NCBI GenBank assembly: GCA_045655005.1
Contig: JAZOOJ010000012.1
Coordinates: 1-40,003 of the forward strand
DNA: 40,003 bases
Reading direction: 5' to 3'
Source: UMGS1908 sp045655005
Lineage (GTDB): Bacteria > Bacillota > Clostridia > Christensenellales > UBA1242
Both the position numbers and the translations under genes were made by a program. Each line of letters opens with the position of its first letter. Position 1 is the stretch's first letter. The notes beneath the pieces are model-generated. The model had not been told where the DNA came from. It did not search any database and saw only the letters and a list, made by a program, of their open reading frames with translations. Positions 13,079 to 19,820 of this stretch are shown in pieces.

Positions 13079-14926
13079 ATGAAATTCATAACACCGCATG
13101 ACCTAAAGAATTTTAACGTGTTTGAAATAATCATTTATTTAAGGTTATCACGTTCAGAATTAAACGAAACAATTGAAGAAGTATTATCAAGGCATGAAAA
13201 AATCCTTCAAGATTTCGCAATTCAAACTTTTGGACAAAAGATTCCTGAAGAAAATATATATAGGGAAGTTGTCAGTGGTGAAACACTTGATGAACGTATT
13301 GAAATAAAGAAAGTATTCAATCGACTTGAAAAAGAAGATATAAAAATATTACTTGTGGTGGAACCTCAACGTATATCCCGTGGTGATATGCTTGATTGTG
13401 GGCGCGTTGTTCAAATTCTTAAATATACAAATACACTTGTTACAACAGTTACAAAAACATATGACATAAACAATAAATTTGATCGTGAACTTTTTGAAAA
13501 TCAATTATTGCAAGGTGCAAAATATCTTGAATACTATAAAGAAATAACTGACCGTGGAAAGATGTTTTCAATTCTTGAAGGAAAATATATTGCCTCAACA
13601 CCACCTTTTGGATATGATAGAAAGCCACTTGAAAAAGGATTCATGTTAATCAAAGATAAAAATGAAGCGCCGATTGTTGAAACTATTTTTAATTTATTTG
13701 TAAATGACAACTTAACAACCCATGAAGTCGCAAATTATTTAAATAAACATCATTTGCTATCACGCACAAAATCATTATGGAATTACGGAATGGTTAGAAG
13801 CGTTTTAAAGAATGAAGTATATTATGGCTCTATTACATGGGGAAAAAGACCAATCATAAAAAAACTAATAAATGGCGAATTAAACAAATTCAGAACAAGT
13901 TCAGATGAATATATGCTTGTAAGGGGATTGCATGAACCAATCGTTTCAAAAGAAGTGTATGATCAAGCACAAGAAAAAATCAAAGGTCATAAATGCGCTA
14001 GGAATAGCACAAGTAAAGAATTGCAGAATCCTTTGGCAGGTCTTGTGTATTGTAAAAAATGCGGTTATTCACTTGTTAGAATTAAAAATGCAAGAAAAGA
14101 TAAAAAGCGGAAAAAGGTTAGAAAATATGAAATTGATAAAGAAGCGTTAAATAAGCTTTTAAGGGATTCTAAAGAAAGAAAAAATGTATCCATACAAGAA
14201 ATAGCAGATTTCCTAAACGTTTCTAAAAACAGCGTTTTTACATGGTTTAGACCAAATATAGAACGTGTTTATTATAATGAATTATTTTCTGAAAAATGGT
14301 ATGAACTAAAATTCTTTCTTGAAATTGAAACATCTGATTTTGATAAATCAATTCTAACATACGTTAATCCAAAACCGTTGAATGATACCTTAATGTGTTC
14401 AAATCAAAATTGCGATATGGTTTCTTGTTGCTTGCAAGTGTTAGAAAAAGGCATACTTGATGAACTTAAAAATCAATTGAAAGATTTTAATTATTACGTT
14501 GATAATTATGAAGTTGAAATTGTAAAAGAAAGAACAGATAATGAAAAAACAATAGCACGAATAAACAAGAAACTTGATGGATTAAAGCAAGAATTGAAAG
14601 TGTTACGCAGAGAATATACAAAAGAAGTTTTTACCTATCAAGAATATATGGAAGATAAAAAAGATATTGAAGATGAAATGGAAGAACTAAAAAAGCAACT
14701 TGAAGAATTTGAAAATACTGAAGAAAGTGATACACTATTTAAATATAAAAAAGCAATCCCTATAATAGCGAATTGCCTAAAACAATATAACAAATTTAGT
14801 ATACCACAAAAGAATGAAGCTTTGAAATCAATCATTGAAAAAATCACTTATTCCAAAACAAAACGATTGAATTGGCGAAAAAATGAAGATGATGATACAG
14901 AAATTCACATTGAACTAAAATTATAA
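13079..14926 (+). CDS. int: Large serine integrase with inserted HTH domain
   Basis: About 615 residues from MKFITPHDLK, the start behind AAAAGAGGTATATTCTACC; the frame opens earlier at 13016 but without a ribosome site. The resolvase domain has YLRLSR with nucleophile Ser24 and EPQRISRGD near residue 100. A recombinase domain follows (GKYIASTPPFGYDR, SVLKNEVYYGSITWG). The zinc ribbon begins YCKKC (Cys325, Cys328), but the second Cys set comes only at C440/C445/C450. The roughly 110 residues between hold a helix-turn-helix (SIQEIADFLNVSKNSVFTWF) and a W-LK-L-I motif of the type found beside DNA methylases and nucleases. A long coiled coil (about 470-560) ends the protein. It recombines attP with host attB to integrate. 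Confidence 0.92.
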   Translation: MKFITPHDLKNFNVFEIIIYLRLSRSELNETIEEVLSRHEKILQDFAIQTFGQKIPEENIYREVVSGETLDERIEIKKVFNRLEKEDIKILLVVEPQRISRGDMLDCGRVVQILKYTNTLVTTVTKTYDINNKFDRELFENQLLQGAKYLEYYKEITDRGKMFSILEGKYIASTPPFGYDRKPLEKGFMLIKDKNEAPIVETIFNLFVNDNLTTHEVANYLNKHHLLSRTKSLWNYGMVRSVLKNEVYYGSITWGKRPIIKKLINGELNKFRTSSDEYMLVRGLHEPIVSKEVYDQAQEKIKGHKCARNSTSKELQNPLAGLVYCKKCGYSLVRIKNARKDKKRKKVRKYEIDKEALNKLLRDSKERKNVSIQEIADFLNVSKNSVFTWFRPNIERVYYNELFSEKWYELKFFLEIETSDFDKSILTYVNPKPLNDTLMCSNQNCDMVSCCLQVLEKGILDELKNQLKDFNYYVDNYEVEIVKERTDNEKTIARINKKLDGLKQELKVLRREYTKEVFTYQEYMEDKKDIEDEMEELKKQLEEFENTEESDTLFKYKKAIPIIANCLKQYNKFSIPQKNEALKSIIEKITYSKTKRLNWRKNEDDDTEIHIELKL

Positions 14927-14935
14927 AACCATCAT

Positions 14936-14965
14936 GAACCCTTGATATATAAGGGTTCTTTTATT
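14936..14965 (+). terminator. Integrase terminator
   Basis: GAACCCTT and AAGGGTTC form an 8-bp stem around GATATAT, followed by TTTTATT, ten bases after the integrase stop. Confidence 0.85.
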
Positions 14966-14968
14966 ATC

Positions 14969-15034
14969 GTACAAATGACTTATAGGATTATTGTTTATAC
15001 TCAAGTGTACAATGATGATATAAGTTATAAGTAC
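14969..15034. other. Putative attP
   Basis: GTACAAATGACTTATA (14969-14984) and, inverted, GTACTTATAACTTATA (15019-15034) match at 12-13 of 16 positions around a centre near 15001/15002. It sits between the integrase terminator and the end of the accessory cluster, the usual place for attP in temperate siphoviruses. Serine integrases use imperfect inverted half-sites around a central dinucleotide. The span (66 bp) is somewhat longer than most attP sites, so the exact borders are uncertain. Confidence 0.5.
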
Positions 15035-15067
15035 AATAAAAAATAACTAGCTTTTAAACTAGTTATT
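15034..15067 (-). terminator. Terminator of accessory cluster
   Basis: Minus strand AATAACTAG and CTAGTTATT form a perfect 9-bp stem around TTTAAAAG, followed by TTTTATTG. The stem contains the AbrB stop codon. It closes the accessory cluster just before attP. Confidence 0.85.
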
Positions 15068-15301
15068 CACTAAATCCAATAAAACTTTAACATCATTAGG
15101 TTCCATGTTGTATGTTTCTGCAACAGATAAAATTGCATTGTTTAATTCTTCAATCTTATCAGCTTCTTTTGGATTGGTAATAATGATTCTATCTCCTTCA
15201 ATATCAACATTCACATTATCCCCATTTTGCAATCTTAATTTTTCTTTAAATTTTTTAGGAAGTACAATTCTTCCTACTGAATCAATAGGTCTTATAATCA
15301 T
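15059..15301 (-). CDS. SpoVT/AbrB-type transcription regulator
   Basis: An 80-residue protein. RPIDSVGRIVLPKKFKEKL (4-22) and the following GDNVNVDIEGDRIIITNP are the swapped-hairpin AbrB DNA-binding domain. Residues 48-80 are a helical tail like that of AbrB, used for multimer formation. It is the last gene of the accessory cluster. The same fold serves MazE antitoxins, so pairing with the PemK/MazF-like protein 1.8 kb upstream cannot be excluded. The full AbrB tail and the distance argue for a regulator. Confidence 0.8.
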   Translation of the reverse strand: MIIRPIDSVGRIVLPKKFKEKLRLQNGDNVNVDIEGDRIIITNPKEADKIEELNNAILSVAETYNMEPNDVKVLLDLVNN

Positions 15302-15464
15302 TTGGTTTAGCCTCCTCTTTTAGTCTTTTTGTTGCGTTGATCAAAACTTGAATATCATGCACCAATGCACTATATTCTTTGTATTCTTTAATTTCTTCTA
15401 ATGCTAAACATAATCTGCAATAGCACCAATTGATGGCAAAATATTTTTCTTCTTGTTTACTCAT
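15282..15464 (-). CDS. Hypothetical accessory protein
   Basis: A 60-residue mostly helical protein with WCYCRLC near residues 13-19 (three Cys). It overlaps AbrB by 20 bases and the NUMOD-like gene by 8, so translation is likely coupled. No known family. Confidence 0.45.
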   Translation of the reverse strand: MSKQEEKYFAINWCYCRLCLALEEIKEYKEYSALVHDIQVLINATKRLKEEAKPNDYKTY

Positions 15465-15999
15465 TTTTCAATTCCTTAACCTCTTTATATTTGAATAAAA
15501 ATCCTTCTTTACTTCTTTTGTTTTTTGCAATTAAATTGCGGATTGTAATTTCCGAATAGCCTATTTTATCAGACATCATTTTACAAGTGCCAAAACCTAA
15601 ATAATTATTGTTTTCATCCCACGCTTCAACAGTTTTAAATCTGCTTGCGTGTTCGTATCCGTTCAATTCAAGAAATGCTGTATATTCTCTTTTTCCTTGT
15701 CGCATTGCTCCTAAATAATCGCCACCATACGCAATGAATTCATTTTTTCTTGGGGAGCGTTTGAAATCTTTATAGAACTTGTCTAACACCTCTGAATTCT
15801 TGCGATTGATTTCATTCGTATCATTTACCCTTTTAATAATGTATTTTTTCTTGGCTGTTCCTCTTTGCTTTGTAAAGTAGTCAGAAATGGAACTGATATC
15901 CTTATATCCTAGAAATTCAGCGCATTCAGAACTAGTTCCAACAAATACTCTTTCACCCGTATCTTTTAAGCAGACAATGTACTTATACATTCTATACAT
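15457..15999 (-). CDS. NUMOD-like DNA-binding protein without nuclease
   Basis: A 180-residue protein. Two copies of a NUMOD/intron-endonuclease-type helix-turn-helix are visible: GTSSECAEFLGYKDISSISD (about 21-40) and GFGTCKMMSDKIGYSEITIRNLI (about 135-157). Each follows a short strand and is followed by a basic aromatic strand. No HNH, GIY-YIG or LAGLIDADG catalytic core is present. It looks like the DNA-reading half of a homing endonuclease kept as a free regulator. In this cluster it may control accessory genes. Confidence 0.6.
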   Translation of the reverse strand: MYRMYKYIVCLKDTGERVFVGTSSECAEFLGYKDISSISDYFTKQRGTAKKKYIIKRVNDTNEINRKNSEVLDKFYKDFKRSPRKNEFIAYGGDYLGAMRQGKREYTAFLELNGYEHASRFKTVEAWDENNNYLGFGTCKMMSDKIGYSEITIRNLIAKNKRSKEGFLFKYKEVKELKNE

Positions 16000-16207
16000 T
16001 TTTTTCTCCTTTTACATAAAGCTTTTTATCTTTGATTAATAAATCAAACAATTTCATTTCCAATTCAAAGATATATGTACCAACAATTTTTTCTGTATGT
16101 TCATCATTGATAAATTTCATTTGCTCGTATCTATCACATAATTCTTTCATGATTTCAGCTTTTTGTTTAAATAACAATTGCTTTTGAACGTAATTGTTTA
16201 ATGGCAT
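15992..16207 (-). CDS. Hypothetical accessory protein
   Basis: About 71 residues from MPLNNYVQKQLLF, the ATG behind GGAAGTGAAGAAA. It is helical and highly charged, with no domain. It overlaps the NUMOD-like gene by 8 bases and the Cys-rich gene by about 40. Confidence 0.45.
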   Translation of the reverse strand: MPLNNYVQKQLLFKQKAEIMKELCDRYEQMKFINDEHTEKIVGTYIFELEMKLFDLLIKDKKLYVKGEKNV

Positions 16208-16463
16208 TTTCTTCACTTCCTTTTTCTAATTTTCTTACTTTTTCAATTAATTGTTTAGGATAGCTTTCATCAAAATAAATTGAACTTTCAATGCAACATT
16301 CAATTTGATATACTTCATCCTCAGATAATAAGTTTTCTTTGTATGTTTGATTTTCTCGAATCAATTGTTCTGCCTTTGCTTTCTTGATACAAGAAACATG
16401 ACAATTCGGATGTCGATCAACGCACTTCAAACAAATCAATTCAAGCCATTGTTTATAATCCAT
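16167..16463 (-). CDS. Hypothetical Cys-rich accessory protein
   Basis: A 98-residue protein with AAAGGAGATATAT before its ATG. The N-terminal CLKCVDRHPNCHVSCIKKA holds four Cys and two His, a likely zinc knuckle. The rest is helical and charged, with a further CC in the middle. It resembles short Cys-knuckle phage proteins of unknown function. Confidence 0.5.
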   Translation of the reverse strand: MDYKQWLELICLKCVDRHPNCHVSCIKKAKAEQLIRENQTYKENLLSEDEVYQIECCIESSIYFDESYPKQLIEKVRKLEKGSEENAIKQLRSKAIVI

Positions 16464-16476
16464 ATATATCTCCTTT

Positions 16477-16665
16477 CTATTGATTCACTTTCCAATTGTT
16501 TAAAAAATTAGTTAAGCTGTTATATGTACAAATCACGCTTTTCCCTTGTGTAATAATTTGAATCGCAATTGGATATGGTCCACGATTATTAATTTCAATA
16601 ATTTGATACATTTTCCCATAAATTAAACCCATGCTTCCATGCGTTCCAATAAATCTAGCAAGCAT
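16477..16665 (-). CDS. Small beta-rich accessory protein
   Basis: A 62-residue protein. MLARFIGTHGSMGLIYGKMY followed by IEINNRGPYPIAIQI and ICTYNSLTNFLNNW is a small beta-barrel pattern shared by short phage proteins. It starts by an 11-base overlap after GAAAGGAGATAAAT. Function unknown. Confidence 0.5.
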   Translation of the reverse strand: MLARFIGTHGSMGLIYGKMYQIIEINNRGPYPIAIQIITQGKSVICTYNSLTNFLNNWKVNQ

Positions 16666-16870
16666 ATTTATCTCCTTTCAAATCTTCTAAAATGACCACG
16701 CTATGTATTTCAACTCTAGCAATGCGCACACCATAATTGTTATTACGTTTGATAAATTCATCATATCTTTTCTTTGCTAGCTCGTAGCGTGAATATTTGC
16801 TTATAACAAGCCATTCTGTTCGTTTGGGATATTTAATATGCACTTCCCAAAATGTTTCATCATTCATCAT
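16655..16870 (-). CDS. Hypothetical accessory protein
   Basis: A 71-residue alpha/beta protein: WEVHIKYPKRTEWLVISKYS, then a helix with YELAKKRYDEFIKR, then IARVEIHSVVIL. The beta-alpha-beta shape is similar to short phage proteins of unknown function. It overlaps the coiled-coil gene by 4 bases (ATGA). Confidence 0.45.
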   Translation of the reverse strand: MMNDETFWEVHIKYPKRTEWLVISKYSRYELAKKRYDEFIKRNNNYGVRIARVEIHSVVILEDLKGDKYAC

Positions 16871-17115
16871 TTTCTACCCTTTCTTGTCATTGTGTATTTA
16901 GGTTTTTCTTCTTGATATTCGCAAATATCATGCAAGCGATTGTTTTCACGCCTTAACTTTTGCGCAATTTCTCTATATCGTTGACTTTCTGCTTCTAGCG
17001 TTTTGATCTTCGCTTTTAGCTGTATGTTTTCTTCCTTTAGTGGTGCAACGTTTTCTTTATACCATTTAGTCAACTCCTTTCTTAATTCGTTACACTTTTG
17101 CAATAAATCTTCCAT
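16867..17115 (-). CDS. Coiled-coil protein abutting PemK/MazF-like gene
   Basis: An 82-residue protein, almost entirely coiled coil (residues 1-65), with leucine or other hydrophobic residues in heptad steps and a basic end (YTMTRKGRK). Its ATG directly follows the stop of the PemK/MazF-like gene with no gap, so the two are coupled. Because antitoxins are often small neighbours of toxins it could be a partner, but it has no recognised antitoxin DNA-binding domain. Confidence 0.5.
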   Translation of the reverse strand: MEDLLQKCNELRKELTKWYKENVAPLKEENIQLKAKIKTLEAESQRYREIAQKLRRENNRLHDICEYQEEKPKYTMTRKGRK

Positions 17116-17631
17116 TTACTCGCCCCCTTTCATTAATGAAATAAATTTATCTTCAATTTCTTTTCTTGGTGTTGCACAAGTTAAGCAAGTTCTATTCGGA
17201 TATACTCGCATTAAATCAACAGAACGCATTTCAGAAAACATCATTGTTGAAGTTGCTTTGATACCGTTGTTTGTTTTTGTTTCAATTTCATACTGTAAAG
17301 GCGAATTGTTTATATTTCTTTTTGTTCTCAATGGAATCACAAACGCTTTTGCTCCTACTCTTTTATATACATAACAATGGTGTCCATCTTGCAATTCTGT
17401 CGGATAGCCACGCCCTAAATTGAAATAAACAATATCATGTTCATTTACTTGAAAGTCCGATGGATAGTATGCTTTTTTTAGTTTCAATCTAACGTGATAG
17501 AACCACGTTTGTCTTAATGTGTGAATTGTACTTTCTAACCATGTTTCCGAATCGTATCCAACGGATTCTAAGTCTTTTAACATATCATTCATTTGCGCTA
17601 ATTGTTGCGCATACTTTTTATATAATTTCAT
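17116..17631 (-). CDS. PemK/MazF-like toxin-fold protein
   Basis: A 171-residue protein. A helical region (1-60) with KLYKKYAQQLAQMNDMLKDL comes before a PemK/MazF-like barrel: NEHDIVYFNLGRGYPTEL (about 64-81), HCYVYKRVGAKAFVIPLRT (about 85-103) and, near the end, STMMFSEMRSVDLMRV. These match the conserved strands of the family, whose toxins cut mRNA at short sites. The usual catalytic Arg/Thr cannot be placed with certainty, and the helical front is not typical of free MazF toxins. It may be a toxin, an exclusion factor or a non-toxic relative. Confidence 0.65.
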   Translation of the reverse strand: MKLYKKYAQQLAQMNDMLKDLESVGYDSETWLESTIHTLRQTWFYHVRLKLKKAYYPSDFQVNEHDIVYFNLGRGYPTELQDGHHCYVYKRVGAKAFVIPLRTKRNINNSPLQYEIETKTNNGIKATSTMMFSEMRSVDLMRVYPNRTCLTCATPRKEIEDKFISLMKGGE

Positions 17632-17742
17632 ATTTATCCCTTTCTTATATTTACAATATTCTGAATTTTCTTTATAATATTAATGTGGTTTGGTGTTTGG
17701 TATTTTAGTTACCATGTTTATCTCTTTTTTGGAAAGTCTTTC

Positions 17743-17928
17743 TTAATTGAAAGGCTTTTTATATTTGTCTAATACATAGCAATTGATCAATAACAACATG
17801 AACATTGCCATTAATACAAAGAACCCTTGAAGCGTGAAATCTTGTACGCAACAAAGAATGATTATAATTGCAATATTGATTTTTTCTAATGCGTTTTGTA
17901 CGCCTTTTTTTAATACACGTTTTTTCAT
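17743..17928 (-). CDS. Small two-helix membrane protein
   Basis: A 61-residue protein with a basic front (MKKRVLKKGVQNALEK) and two hydrophobic helices, INIAIIIILCCVQDFTL and GFFVLMAMFMLLLINCYVL, ending KYKKPFN. Small membrane proteins in lysogeny-expressed clusters are sometimes superinfection-exclusion factors, but nothing here proves it. A weak hairpin overlaps its stop. Confidence 0.55.
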   Translation of the reverse strand: MKKRVLKKGVQNALEKINIAIIIILCCVQDFTLQGFFVLMAMFMLLLINCYVLDKYKKPFN

Positions 17929-17941
17929 TTTATTTACCCTC

Positions 17942-18340
17942 CTATTTCTCTTTTACCCAATAGTTACCGACTGTTTTATATGAACAATCCCATGTATCAT
18001 ATAAAGTTCCATATTGGCTACAAGTTAAATGATTTGCAACAGATATAACAACAGCTTTATCCCACATTTCACTGTTGTCTAATTCATCAATTAATTCTTC
18101 AACAGTGTACTTTGTTCTGTTTGCGTGTCTTGGTTGCTTCATCTTGATGTAACCATTTTCTTTTAACCAATGTTCATATGTGACCTTTTCATTAGGCATA
18201 GCCTTCTTTTTAAATCCTATTGTGCAAAGTTCTTCATAAACTTTGTCCCAAGTTTTACCGCTTGAATAAGATAATGCCCTAACAACACAATCTGCTGATT
18301 TTCTACCTTTTGGATTTTGATTTACTTTTTCAAAGTTCAT
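17942..18340 (-). CDS. Papain-like phage protein (Cys-His-Asp)
   Basis: A 132-residue protein of a family common in phages. NPKGRKSADCVVRALSYSSGK (8-28) carries Cys17 at the start of a helix; NHLTCSQYGTLYDTWDCS (about 103-120) carries His and Asp in the order of papain or NlpC enzymes, and VGNYWVK ends it. The Cys-His-Asp order suggests a cysteine-peptidase fold; substrate and activity are unknown. It lies in the accessory cluster, with copy 5 of the 15-bp repeat and operator-like copy A directly upstream. Confidence 0.68.
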   Translation of the reverse strand: MNFEKVNQNPKGRKSADCVVRALSYSSGKTWDKVYEELCTIGFKKKAMPNEKVTYEHWLKENGYIKMKQPRHANRTKYTVEELIDELDNSEMWDKAVVISVANHLTCSQYGTLYDTWDCSYKTVGNYWVKEK

Positions 18341-18366
18341 ATTAATTCTCCCTTTTTATATTAATT

Positions 18367-18381
18367 TACTATTTGAAGCAT
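18367..18381 (-). repeat. 15-bp repeat, copy 5
   Basis: Exact minus-strand ATGCTTCAAATAGTA, directly next to the operator-like repeat at 18382-18409 and 27 bases before the ATG of the papain-like gene. Confidence 0.85.
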
Positions 18382-18409
18382 TTGGTGTTGAAGTGTTATC
18401 ACATCACTT
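18382..18409. repeat. Operator-like repeat, copy A
   Basis: Contains AAGTGTTATCACATCACTT (18391-18409) with inverted arms AAGTG and CACTT, preceded by TTGGTGTTG. Copy B at 18629-18657 matches it at about 17 of 19 core positions. Both lie just upstream of small leftward genes, so a shared operator is likely. AAGTGTTA also resembles the repeats at the late promoter. Confidence 0.6.
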
Positions 18410-18413
18410 AATG

Positions 18414-18605
18414 TCAATAAACAATGATGTGATCATCTTCATATTTTTCAATTTGTTTTTTTGTTCCAATAACATCAAATAAATATTCAGTAACACCTAA
18501 TTGTTTTTGTGTTCCTAAATCAATAAATTTCAACTTGTTTGCTTCACAATATTCTTTTGCTTTTTCAAACTTTTCTTTGCTTTTTGTTATTAATTCAAGC
18601 TTCAT
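18414..18605 (-). CDS. Hypothetical accessory protein
   Basis: A 63-residue protein, MKLELITKSKEKFEKAKEYC onward, ending YEDDHIIVY. The beta-alpha-beta-beta-alpha-beta order suggests a small ferredoxin-like or ACT-like fold. The AAAAGGAGAAAAGAAT ribosome site is strong, and operator-like copy B sits just upstream. Function unknown. Confidence 0.5.
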   Translation of the reverse strand: MKLELITKSKEKFEKAKEYCEANKLKFIDLGTQKQLGVTEYLFDVIGTKKQIEKYEDDHIIVY

Positions 18606-18628
18606 ATTCTTTTCTCCTTTTCTTTTGG

Positions 18629-18657
18629 TTGGTGTTTCAAGTGTTATCGCTTCACTT
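18629..18657. repeat. Operator-like repeat, copy B
   Basis: TTGGTGTTTC followed by AAGTGTTATCGCTTCACTT (18639-18657), in the 58-base gap between two small accessory genes. It is the partner of copy A at 18382-18409 in sequence and setting. Confidence 0.6.
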
Positions 18658-18663
18658 TGTTTT

Positions 18664-18858
18664 TTAGTAGATCACGATTTCTTCAATCCAATATGTTGTG
18701 TGTAAATCTTGATAGCCTTGAACAATGTCGTTTCTATCTCTTGCTTTTAACATTTCAATTTCGTGTTCAGCTTTATCTTTTTTTGTGAATGTTCCTAATT
18801 GGTTTGAACCTAAATCATTTTTGAATCTTACTACGAATCTTTTTTTTGCTCTTTTCAT
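18664..18858 (-). CDS. Hypothetical first gene of accessory cluster
   Basis: A 64-residue basic protein, MKRAKKRFVVRFKNDLGSNQ onward. It starts with a strand, then has a helix with KKDKAEHEIEMLKAR, and ends TTYWIEEIVIY. The ribosome site before its ATG is poor (GGTAATATAAA), although a GGGAG lies farther up in the leader. Yet it directly follows a perfect promoter, so its translation may be kept low or regulated. Function unknown. Confidence 0.5.
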   Translation of the reverse strand: MKRAKKRFVVRFKNDLGSNQLGTFTKKDKAEHEIEMLKARDRNDIVQGYQDLHTTYWIEEIVIY

Positions 18859-18908
18859 TTTATATTACCGACTTGCTAACCTATGTCAGCTCCCTTTCTA
18901 CACTATTA

Positions 18909-18937
18909 ATTATAAAGGAAATGTCAAAAAATGTCAA
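18909..18937 (-). promoter_or_regulatory. Perfect-consensus promoter of accessory cluster
   Basis: Minus strand TTGACA (18932-18937), 17-bp spacer, TATAAT (18909-18914): identical to the sigma-A consensus in both boxes and spacing. It drives the leftward genes from 18858 to 15059 and should work without phage factors unless an operator blocks it. No clear operator overlaps it, although a second TTGACA lies within the spacer. Confidence 0.85.
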
Positions 18938-18982
18938 TATATTGCTATAATATTTTTACTAAATATTTACTTTTTTTATAAC

Positions 18983-19017
18983 AAAATAAAAAAGCCTACT
19001 CCAATTAAGGAATAGGC
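18983..19017 (-). terminator. Late-operon terminator
   Basis: GCCTATTCC and GGAGTAGGC (minus strand) pair around TTAATT, followed by TTTTTTATTTTG. It lies 9 bases after the amidase stop and separates the late operon from the accessory cluster. Confidence 0.9.
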
Positions 19018-19025
19018 AATTTGAT

Positions 19026-19721
19026 TTAGGCAACAACAATATATGTTGAATAGCCTTTTTCTTTTAATTCTTTTGCAAGTTTATCAGCATTTTCTTTAAC
19101 AGCAAATGCGCCAACTTGAACACGATATAATTTACCGTCTTTTTTAGGTTCTTCTTTTACTTCTTCTTTATAAGCGATACCTAATGTTTTTAAGATACCT
19201 TTAGCAATAGCAATACCCATAGCTTCTTGTTCTGCTTTCGTGTCAACTAATTCATGATCTTTGGTATCTAAGAACGCACCCTCTACAATTACAGCCGGAG
19301 CATTTGTCATACGAATAAATCCGTAATAATCATATCCATTAGAACCTTTTCTTGTTTTAATGCCTCGTGATTGTTGTTTTAATGCAACGATTTCATTTAG
19401 GATGTTTTGTGCTAAAGTTTTACCTGTTCCGCCTACGATTGAATAGAACACTTCTGCTCCATCTCCACCGCCGGCGTTTAAATGAATTGACACTGCTAAA
19501 TCAGGATTGAAATTATTACAATCCACGCATAAACCATTTAATGAATCATCTTCATCTTTATAACGTGACATTAATGTTGTTACGCCATGACGTTGTAATA
19601 CTTCATTCACTTTTAATGAAATAGTTAGATTTAAGTCTTTTTCCCTTAAACCATTTGCGACTGCTCCTGGGTCAGAACCCCCATGTCCTGGATTAATAAA
19701 TACTTTTTTTGCTTTTGACAT
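19026..19721 (-). CDS. N-acetylmuramoyl-L-alanine amidase endolysin with SPOR domain
   Basis: A 231-residue lysin. The Amidase_3 domain (1-175) has the zinc ligands His13 (INPGHGGSD), Glu27 (LREKDL) and His80 (VSIHLNA), and the catalytic Glu147 (VIVEGAF). It cleaves the bond between MurNAc and L-Ala of peptidoglycan. A short linker (KEEVKEEPKKDG) leads to a SPOR-like domain (about 194-231, LYRVQVGAFAVKENADKLAK), which binds glycan. No signal peptide, so release depends on the holin. It is the last gene of the late operon, between two terminators. Confidence 0.93.
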   Translation of the reverse strand: MSKAKKVFINPGHGGSDPGAVANGLREKDLNLTISLKVNEVLQRHGVTTLMSRYKDEDDSLNGLCVDCNNFNPDLAVSIHLNAGGGDGAEVFYSIVGGTGKTLAQNILNEIVALKQQSRGIKTRKGSNGYDYYGFIRMTNAPAVIVEGAFLDTKDHELVDTKAEQEAMGIAIAKGILKTLGIAYKEEVKEEPKKDGKLYRVQVGAFAVKENADKLAKELKEKGYSTYIVVA

Positions 19722-19756
19722 AATTTTTTTCCTCTCTTTCTATAATTTTTTATAAG

Positions 19757-19782
19757 AAAAAGCACCCGTTTTGAGTGCTTTT
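19757..19782. terminator. Terminator between fibre and lysin genes
   Basis: AAAGCAC and GTGCTTT form the stem with T-rich tracts on both sides, so it can act on either strand. It may lower lysin expression relative to the tail genes. Confidence 0.7.
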
Positions 19783-19820
19783 ATAAATAAATTAAGTTAG
19801 CAATCGGTCAAGATTGTTGA

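Noticed and set aside
12974..13099. Longer frame upstream of the 50-residue gene
   Set aside because: No ribosome site, and it would overlap the integrase start. The start at 12973 has GAGGTGACCAAC.
15059..17631. AbrB protein as the antitoxin of the PemK/MazF-like protein
   Set aside because: They are 1.8 kb apart with several genes between, and the AbrB has the full multimerisation tail. Not excluded.
6625..18381. The five 15-bp repeats as a CRISPR array or iteron set
   Set aside because: Copies are thousands of bases apart, with no spacers and no cas genes.
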